This document shows positions 59,157 through 64,000 of a DNA stretch of 64,000 nt, in pieces. The notes below the pieces were generated by a model. The model searched no databases, was not told where the DNA came from, and saw only the letters and a list, made by a program, of their open reading frames with translations. Every line of letters starts with the position of its first letter. Position 1 is the first letter of the stretch. The DNA lies in contig NZ_CP016793.1 in the NCBI RefSeq assembly GCF_001701025.1, positions 1,054,001-1,118,000 of the forward strand. The letters are read 5' to 3'. A program made the translations under genes and the position numbers. This DNA is from Lentzea guizhouensis. GTDB lineage: Bacteria; Actinomycetota; Actinomycetes; Mycobacteriales; Pseudonocardiaceae.

Positions 59157-60376
59157 CTACCCGTTCCCGGCGTGGGTCCGCAACCGCACACCGGGGTGGA
59201 GCAGCGCGAACACGAACGCCCCGAACAACACCACCGCGCCTGCCGCGAACGGTGCCTCCGGCCTCAGCTCGTACAGCCCGGTCGCGACGAGGGGCCCGAC
59301 CATGAGCACGACGGCGTTGGCCGAGCCGATCATGCCGGCCACGCCACCCTGTTCGTCCGGTCCGAACAGCAACGACGGCGCCGAGGTGTAGCCGGGCACG
59401 GCCAGGCTGTGCCCCACGCCCGACAGCACCGAGGCCACGACCACCGTCATCAGGTTCGGCGCGAACACGATCATCGTGAACGCGATGCCGGTCAACGGCA
59501 GGCCGCTCCGCAGGAGTCTGAGGGGCGACCAGCCCAGCCGCGGCACCACGAAGCCCTGCACCAGCAGCATCGGCAGGCCACCGGCGAGCAGCACGACCCC
59601 GGTGAGCTCCGCTGTCCTCGGCCCGTCGAGCCCCAGCCGGTCCTGCAGGAGGAAACCCGTGCTCATCGACAGCAGGCTGATCGACAGGTAGATCGCCGTA
59701 CCCAGCACCAGGAACGGCCACATGCGCGGATCGCGCATCCGCACCCCGCGGGGCTGTGGCCGGTCGGCGTGCCTGGTCTCCTCCGGCAGTCCGAAGAGGA
59801 CGACCAACCCGACCACCACCAGCACCACCGGTGCCACGTAGAGCGCGGTGAGCAGCCCGAACCGGCCGAGCAGCCCGCCGACCGCCGGTCCGAGCACCAA
59901 CCCGAGCCCGAGACTCGCCCCCACCCGCGAGAGGCCCCTGACCCTTTCCTCCTGCCCGTGCGTCACGTCCGCGACGTACGACTGCGCCGCCACCGGCAAC
60001 GCCGCGAGCGCACCCCCGAACAGCACGCCCCTGGTCAACAGGAACGCGGCCAGCACCGCCGGCACGCCCAGCACCTCCAGCAGCCCGAGGTTCGCCGTCA
60101 CCGCGAACGCGAACAACGCCGCCGCGCTGCCGAACAGCGCGCCGACCAGCAACGACCTGCGGCCCCACACGTCACTGCGCCGGCCCCAGAACTGCTGGTC
60201 AACGCCATCATCGCGGCCGTCGCGCTCATCACGACACCGAGTTGGAACTCACTGAGCCGCAGCTCGCGGGCCAGCGGCGGCAGCACCGGTGTCAGCAGCT
60301 GCTGGCCGGTGTAGCCGCCGAACACCGCGAGGTAGACCAGCAGGAGTCCCCTGGTCCGCGTAGTCGTCTCCCCCAT
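59157..60376 (-). CDS. MFS transporter, frameshift near 60192
   Basis: From ATG 60376 the product begins MGETTTRTRGLLLVYLAVFG and QQLLTPVLPPLARELRLSEF, then breaks at ALTSS. The next frame continues FWGRRSDVWGRRSLLVGALF, the loop 2-3 motif, and runs to the stop at 59157 with ten more helices (LSRVGASLGLGLVLGPAVGG). One added base at about 60192 restores 406 residues. The family is a drug:H+ antiporter-like MFS. It converges on the YdcZ-type gene and is 10 bp from the GMC oxidoreductase gene. Confidence 0.82.
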
Positions 60377-60386
60377 CCACCCGAGA

Positions 60387-61766
60387 CTATCCAGTCGCGC
60401 GACCGAGTTGTTCCGCCTCCAGCTCGTGCGCCACCAGCACCGCCGCCCGCTCGGCGATCGCCAGCACCGACGCGCTCGGGTTGGCCGCCACGATCGTCGG
60501 CATCACCGAGGCGTCCGCGACCCGCACCCCGTCGACCCCGTGCACCCGCAGCGCCGGGTCCACCACCCGGCCGATCGCGCAGGTGCCGGCGAAGTGGCGG
60601 AACGAGCCCGTCACAGCCCGCACGTACGCCCGAAGCTCCTCGTCGGACGCCATGCTCGCGCCCGGCCGGAACTCGCCGACCCGCCAGCGGGACAACGCCT
60701 TGGCCTCGCCCATCTCCCGTGCCCGGCGCAGGGCGGTCACCATCAGGTCGAGGTCGCGCGGGTCGCGGTAGTGGCCGGGGTCGACCACCGGGACGTCGTG
60801 CGGGTCGGTGCCGGCCAGTCGGACGGAGCCGCGGCTGTGCGGGCGTTGCAAGGAGAACATCACCGAGTAGCCGTTCTCCGGCAGGCCGTTCGGCAGCGCG
60901 AAGTGCGTGAACACCAGCCGCAGGTCCGGGTCCTCGATCGGGTCGCTGCGCAGCAACACCTGCGGGGTGTCGGGCACGCGGCCGTCGTCGGCGGAGATGC
61001 GGCTCGTGTACGTGACGTAGGCGAAGGGGTGGTCCTGCAGGTTCCCGCCGACGCCCGGCAGGTCGTGCACGACGTCGATGCCGTTGTCCCGCAGGTGGTC
61101 CGCCGGTCCGACGCCGGACAACAGCAGCAGTTGCGCCGAGCCGATCGCACCGGCCGTGAGCAGGACCTCACACGAGGCGAACGCGATGCGCGGCCGGCCG
61201 GACACGACGTACTCGACGCCGGTGCAGCGGCGGCCGTCGAAGAGCAGCTGGCGGGCGCGGGCACCGGTGAGCACGGTGAGGTTGGGGCGGCGCAATGGTT
61301 TCAGGTAGGCGGCGTACGCGCTCTGCGGGATGAAACCGACGAGGTTCATCTCGGTGCGGGCCACACCTTCCGCGACCCGGCCGTTGCCGTCGGCGGTGAA
61401 CGGCGCGCCCGCCTCCTCGGCCGCGCGGTAGCAGGCGTCGTAGAACGAACCGGGCTCGGCCATCGGCCCGGGACCCACCGCCATCGGGCCGCCGTGGCCG
61501 CGCCAGCGCGGGTCCATGCCGGCGGCGTGCTCGGCGCGTTTGAGGTAGGGCACCAGGTTCAGGAAGTTCCAGCCGGTCGCACCGGCCTCCTCCCACGCGT
61601 CGTAGCTGGAGCGGTGCGCGCGGACGTGGGCCGTGGGCGCGGCCGGGGTGCCGAGGTGGCCGGCTTCGAGCAGCAGGACCGTGTGCGCCGGGTTCGCCGA
61701 CAGCCGGGCGGCCAGCACGCTTCCCGCCGTGCCACCGCCGACGACGATGAAGTCGTAGTCGATCAT
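60387..61766 (-). CDS. GMC-family oxidoreductase, apparently lacking the GGSS segment
   Basis: The 459-residue protein begins with the FAD motif DFIVVGGGTAGSVLAARLS and LLLEAG. It has GAIGSAQLLLLSGVGPADHL (family signature 2) and a C-terminal GSFRHFAGTCAIGRVVDPAL with the catalytic His. After EAGHLGTPAAPTA it jumps to HVRAHRSSYDAWEEAGATGW; the usual WPRGKVLGGSSxINGM segment (FAD-binding signature 1) between these is absent. An in-frame loss of about 50 residues would impair flavin binding. Substrate unknown; alcohol or choline-type oxidation is usual for the family. Confidence 0.82.
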   Translation of the reverse strand: MIDYDFIVVGGGTAGSVLAARLSANPAHTVLLLEAGHLGTPAAPTAHVRAHRSSYDAWEEAGATGWNFLNLVPYLKRAEHAAGMDPRWRGHGGPMAVGPGPMAEPGSFYDACYRAAEEAGAPFTADGNGRVAEGVARTEMNLVGFIPQSAYAAYLKPLRRPNLTVLTGARARQLLFDGRRCTGVEYVVSGRPRIAFASCEVLLTAGAIGSAQLLLLSGVGPADHLRDNGIDVVHDLPGVGGNLQDHPFAYVTYTSRISADDGRVPDTPQVLLRSDPIEDPDLRLVFTHFALPNGLPENGYSVMFSLQRPHSRGSVRLAGTDPHDVPVVDPGHYRDPRDLDLMVTALRRAREMGEAKALSRWRVGEFRPGASMASDEELRAYVRAVTGSFRHFAGTCAIGRVVDPALRVHGVDGVRVADASVMPTIVAANPSASVLAIAERAAVLVAHELEAEQLGRATG

Positions 61767-62046
61767 CGCTGGGCTCCGGTCCCGTTCTCGGGCACGGCGA
61801 ACAGAGCCAACATGGTGGCCGGCATTGGTTTCTCCCCTGAGATGTGTCCACTCGGGCCGGTGGGCCGACGAACCCGACGCCATCCACACGGATCGGATGC
61901 CGCAGCGGTTCAACGAACCTCAAAAAACTTCCGACTGTCCTTTGAGCACATCGCAGGGCAGGCTCCGGCGCGCCGAGGACGTCACTTCCACCGTTCCAGG
62001 CTGCCGGAACCGAGGTGGCGGAGACATCCGCCACCGCACGTAGGTA
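61767..62046. other. Intergenic region upstream of the GMC gene
   Basis: Nothing recognisable is present apart from an AT-richer patch near 61918-61940. It separates the GMC gene from the 3' end of the LuxR-type gene on the same strand, and the GMC promoter probably lies in it. Confidence 0.4.
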
Positions 62047-63034
62047 TCAGGCGCTGGCCGCCATCCGCACGATCTCCAGCCGCGAGCTCAGGCCGAGCCT
62101 GCCCAGGACGTTCGACACTTGGGTCTGGACCGCGCGCCGGGAGAGGAACAGCTCAGCGGCGATGTCCGGGTTCGACAGGCCCTTCCCCGCGTCGCCGACC
62201 TGTGGATCGGCCTCCGCGTCGGCACGGGCCACCTCGGTCACGGCCACCGCGACCTCCCGGTCACCGGCGGCCAGCGCGAGCCGCACCAGGTGGGGCAGCA
62301 CCTGCTGGCGGGTGCGCTGACCGGGCACGCCTGACTGGCCGAGCCATGGCGTCAGCAGGTCCAGCGCGGCCCGCAGGTCGCCGCCGACCTCCGCCCGCGA
62401 CCTGCAGGTACGTCTCCGCCGCCGCCTGGTCGCCGCGGTGCAACGCGATCAACGCGCCGATGCCCGCCGGGTTCAGGTTCGAGCCGTTGCCGACGAACTC
62501 CGTGTCGATCCCGCCGAGGTGGACCAGCGCGTCGTCCCAGTCGCCGTGCTCGTACCCGACCTCCGCGGCGGTGGCCAGCAGGCTCGCACCGCGGAACGAA
62601 CCGGCGCGTTCGGCCAGCACCAGCGCGCCCGGCAGCGCCGCCAGCGCCTCCTCCCACCGGCCGAGGCCCGCGAGGTAGGTCAGCCGGTTGTCGACCAGCA
62701 GCAGCCGCAGGTCCACCGACTCGGGGTCCTCGCCGAGCACGGCCAGCGCGTCGTCGATCCGGTCCACCGCCTCCGGCGCGGAGGCCACCAGTGTCGAGGC
62801 GTGCAGCGCGTACCCGAGCGCGAGCCGGTCACCGCTGAGGTGGGCGTCGTCCTGGGCCGCCCGCAGCACCAGGCACCCGTCGGCACGGGCGGTCATCTCG
62901 TCGGCCAGGGTGGAACCACCGGCCCCCAGCTCGCCCTGCACCCAGGCGAGACCGCCGCGGCCACCGGTGGCCGCACGTACCAGCCCACTCGGCCGCGACA
63001 GCTCGTCCGCGCGGCCGACAGGTCCGGCGTCCAT
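62047..63034 (-). pseudogene. LuxR-type (LAL-like) regulator, frameshifted and internally shortened
   Basis: From ATG 63034 the product starts with GRADELSRPSG and a degenerate P-loop GELGAGGSTLADEM (the Lys of GKST is missing). It runs directly into TPR-like helices (RLTYLAGLGRWEEALAALPG). Near the CCC run at 62394-62396 the frame changes; removing one base gives YLQVAAEVGGDLRAALDLLT. The C-terminal LuxR helix-turn-helix then follows (GLSNPDIAAELFLSRRAVQT; QVSNVLGRLGLSS). LAL regulators are normally about 900 residues, and here most of the NTPase part is missing (about 328 residues). It may be a remnant or a naturally short regulator. Confidence 0.65.
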
Positions 63035-63123
63035 GCTCCGGAGACCAGGCCGACGCCCCGGCGGAGAGGTCCGGTTCGGTGAGAACGTCACCGTCTCAAC
63101 ACGTGCACCGGATACGGAACCGT

Positions 63124-63918
63124 TCAACGGCCGCCAGCGAAGACCTCGCGGAACGCGGCCAGGACCGGCGTGCCCTTCTGCCGGTCGAACACGGCGAACA
63201 CCACGTCGTCGAAGAACCGGCACTCCTGCAAGGCCCGCTGGAACGCCCGCGCCACGGTCGCCGGGTCGTTGCCGAAGACCCCGCAGCCCCACGCGCCGAG
63301 CACGAGCCGCCGGTGCCCGTGGGCGGCGGCGACCTGCAGCACCCGGATGGCGCGTCCGCGCAGCTGCTCGGGCACGGCCTCCGCCCGTTCCGGCTGGCTG
63401 CGCCGGATCGCCCCGAGGTTCGGCGCGGCGGCGGTGAGGAACGACACCGGGTACGCACCCGGCAACAGCTCACCCCGGTCGTCGCGGAACACCGGCACCC
63501 GCGGCGAGTAGATGACCCGGTCGCTGTAGCCGAGGTCCTCGTGCGCGCGGTGGTGGGCGTAGAACTCACCGGCCGCCCGCAGGCAGGGGTGGAGCGCCGA
63601 CGCCCGCGCCACGCTCTCCTCCTGCGCCTGCGCCCCGTTGAGGAACCCGCCGCCGGGGTTGCGCGCCGAGGCGAACACCAGCGCCGCCACGTCCCCGCCG
63701 AGTCTTCGAGTCGCTTCCAACGTCGACTCGTCGGTGACGTCGATGCGCGGGATCTCCCCCCGCTGCGGCAGTTCGAGGGCGTCGCCCGGGAGGTACAACC
63801 GGGTCCCGGCCACCGCGGGCGTGACGTCGAGGGTCACCGTTCCCGTTGCGGTGCGGTAGGAACCGCGTTCCGCGATCGCCACCGTCTCGTGGGCGATCGC
63901 TCTCAGCCTTCTGCTCAT
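63124..63918 (-). CDS. TIGR02452-type PARG-like macrodomain protein
   Basis: From ATG 63918 the 264-residue protein has the microbial PARG N-terminal segment (LRAIAHETVAIAERGSY) and a macrodomain with the PARG signature NPGGGFLNGAQAQEESVARA, holding GGG and the tandem catalytic QEE. LVLGAWGCGVFGNDP follows, the typical ADP-ribose-binding loop. Bacterial PARGs remove poly- or mono-ADP-ribose from proteins. The partner ADP-ribosyltransferase is not in the window. GTG 63957 also lies in frame. Confidence 0.88.
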   Translation of the reverse strand: MSRRLRAIAHETVAIAERGSYRTATGTVTLDVTPAVAGTRLYLPGDALELPQRGEIPRIDVTDESTLEATRRLGGDVAALVFASARNPGGGFLNGAQAQEESVARASALHPCLRAAGEFYAHHRAHEDLGYSDRVIYSPRVPVFRDDRGELLPGAYPVSFLTAAAPNLGAIRRSQPERAEAVPEQLRGRAIRVLQVAAAHGHRRLVLGAWGCGVFGNDPATVARAFQRALQECRFFDDVVFAVFDRQKGTPVLAAFREVFAGGR

Positions 63919-63964
63919 GATGCAGCCGATTGTGGGTGCGGGGTCGAGCGGGACCAAGCGAGTT

Positions 63965-64000
63965 TCAGCCTGTCGGCGTCCGCCCGTAGTGCTCGGCCAC
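63965..64000 (-). CDS. C-terminal end of a gene running off the window
   Basis: An open minus-strand frame enters from the right end and stops with TGA at 63967-63965, reading VAEHYGRTPTG. Eleven residues are too few to assign a family, and chance cannot be excluded. Confidence 0.25.
   Translation of the reverse strand: MAEHYGRTPTG

Noticed and set aside
57390..60314. Plus-strand open frame of 974 codons
   Set aside because: It runs antisense to the TetR and MFS genes and in another frame of the YdcZ-type gene. Its composition is Arg/His/Gln-rich with no domain, typical of a shadow frame at high GC.
60408..62678. Plus-strand open frame of 756 codons
   Set aside because: It is antisense to the GMC and LuxR-type genes and has no ribosome binding site or domain.

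Overview
The window is chromosomal DNA of a high-GC, GTG/TTG-start-using actinomycete. The gene set points to a filamentous member of Pseudonocardiales (Saccharothrix, Lentzea, Lechevalieria or Actinosynnema-like); this is inferred from content, not from a database match. That content includes ESX/PPE-type genes with DUF3558 and EspG partners, an actinobacterial DnaE1 and oligoribonuclease, a SigK-RskA-fasciclin module, DrrAB-type export genes, ANTAR regulators, and secreted beta-1,3-glucanases carrying CBM6 or ricin-type modules.

Layout. 1-2.7 kb: end of a polA-like gene, a degenerate tandem repeat and a C-rich gene-free stretch, then a secreted GH16 glucanase under a LacI-type operator. 2.7-4.4 kb: tRNA-Val, an AraC-type regulator and a prenyltransferase-like toroid protein. 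4.5-7.6 kb: an ESX-accessory operon. 7.6-12.3 kb: an FMN 2-hydroxyacid oxidase and an operon of TPR membrane protein, small exported protein and fused SecDF. 12.4-17.7 kb: a transporter remnant, NUDIX, AzoR/MarR, an acyl-CoA synthetase and a TPR-LuxR regulator. 17.9-19.3 kb: an XRE-TPR regulator divergent from a 43-codon exported peptide. 19.4-25.3 kb: two bacterial-PH membrane proteins, a SARP remnant, a GlxA-type regulator, an MFS protein and a HerA-like ATPase. 25.4-29.4 kb: orn, tRNA-His, ABC-F, L,D-transpeptidase and tRNA-Lys. 29.5-38.4 kb: an M14 peptidase, TetR, ankyrin protein, three GAF-ANTAR regulators, fasciclin/sigK/rskA, YhhN and a second identical tRNA-Lys. 38.4-48.6 kb: GH64 glucanase, a large S8 protease, VOC protein, dnaE and a membrane protein. 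48.7 kb: a MITE-like element. 48.9-57.2 kb: a probable small specialised-metabolite locus (methyltransferase, PobA-like monooxygenase, desaturase, SDR, P450, DrrAB exporter, DUF4097, ribbon-helix-helix protein). 57.4-64 kb: TetR with a YdcZ-type exporter, MFS, GMC oxidoreductase, LuxR-type regulator and a PARG-like protein.

How parts fit together. The GH16 and GH64 glucanase genes, 39 kb apart, share nearly the same operator palindrome and probably form a small glucan-responsive regulon. The fasciclin lipoprotein gene diverges from sigK-rskA and has a SigK-like promoter, as in mycobacteria. The XRE-TPR regulator with its exported peptide has the architecture of an RRNPP-type peptide-signalling pair and is the best candidate for an undescribed system. 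A run of TGGCnCA half-sites, mostly 10-11 bp apart, lies upstream of the ribbon-helix-helix gene and probably autoregulates the exporter/P450 operon.

Caveat. Nine genes contain apparent single- or few-base indels, mostly in G/C runs, and three more look internally shortened. I treat most as possible sequence or assembly error and mark the positions, because real pseudogenisation cannot be told apart from error using this sequence alone.
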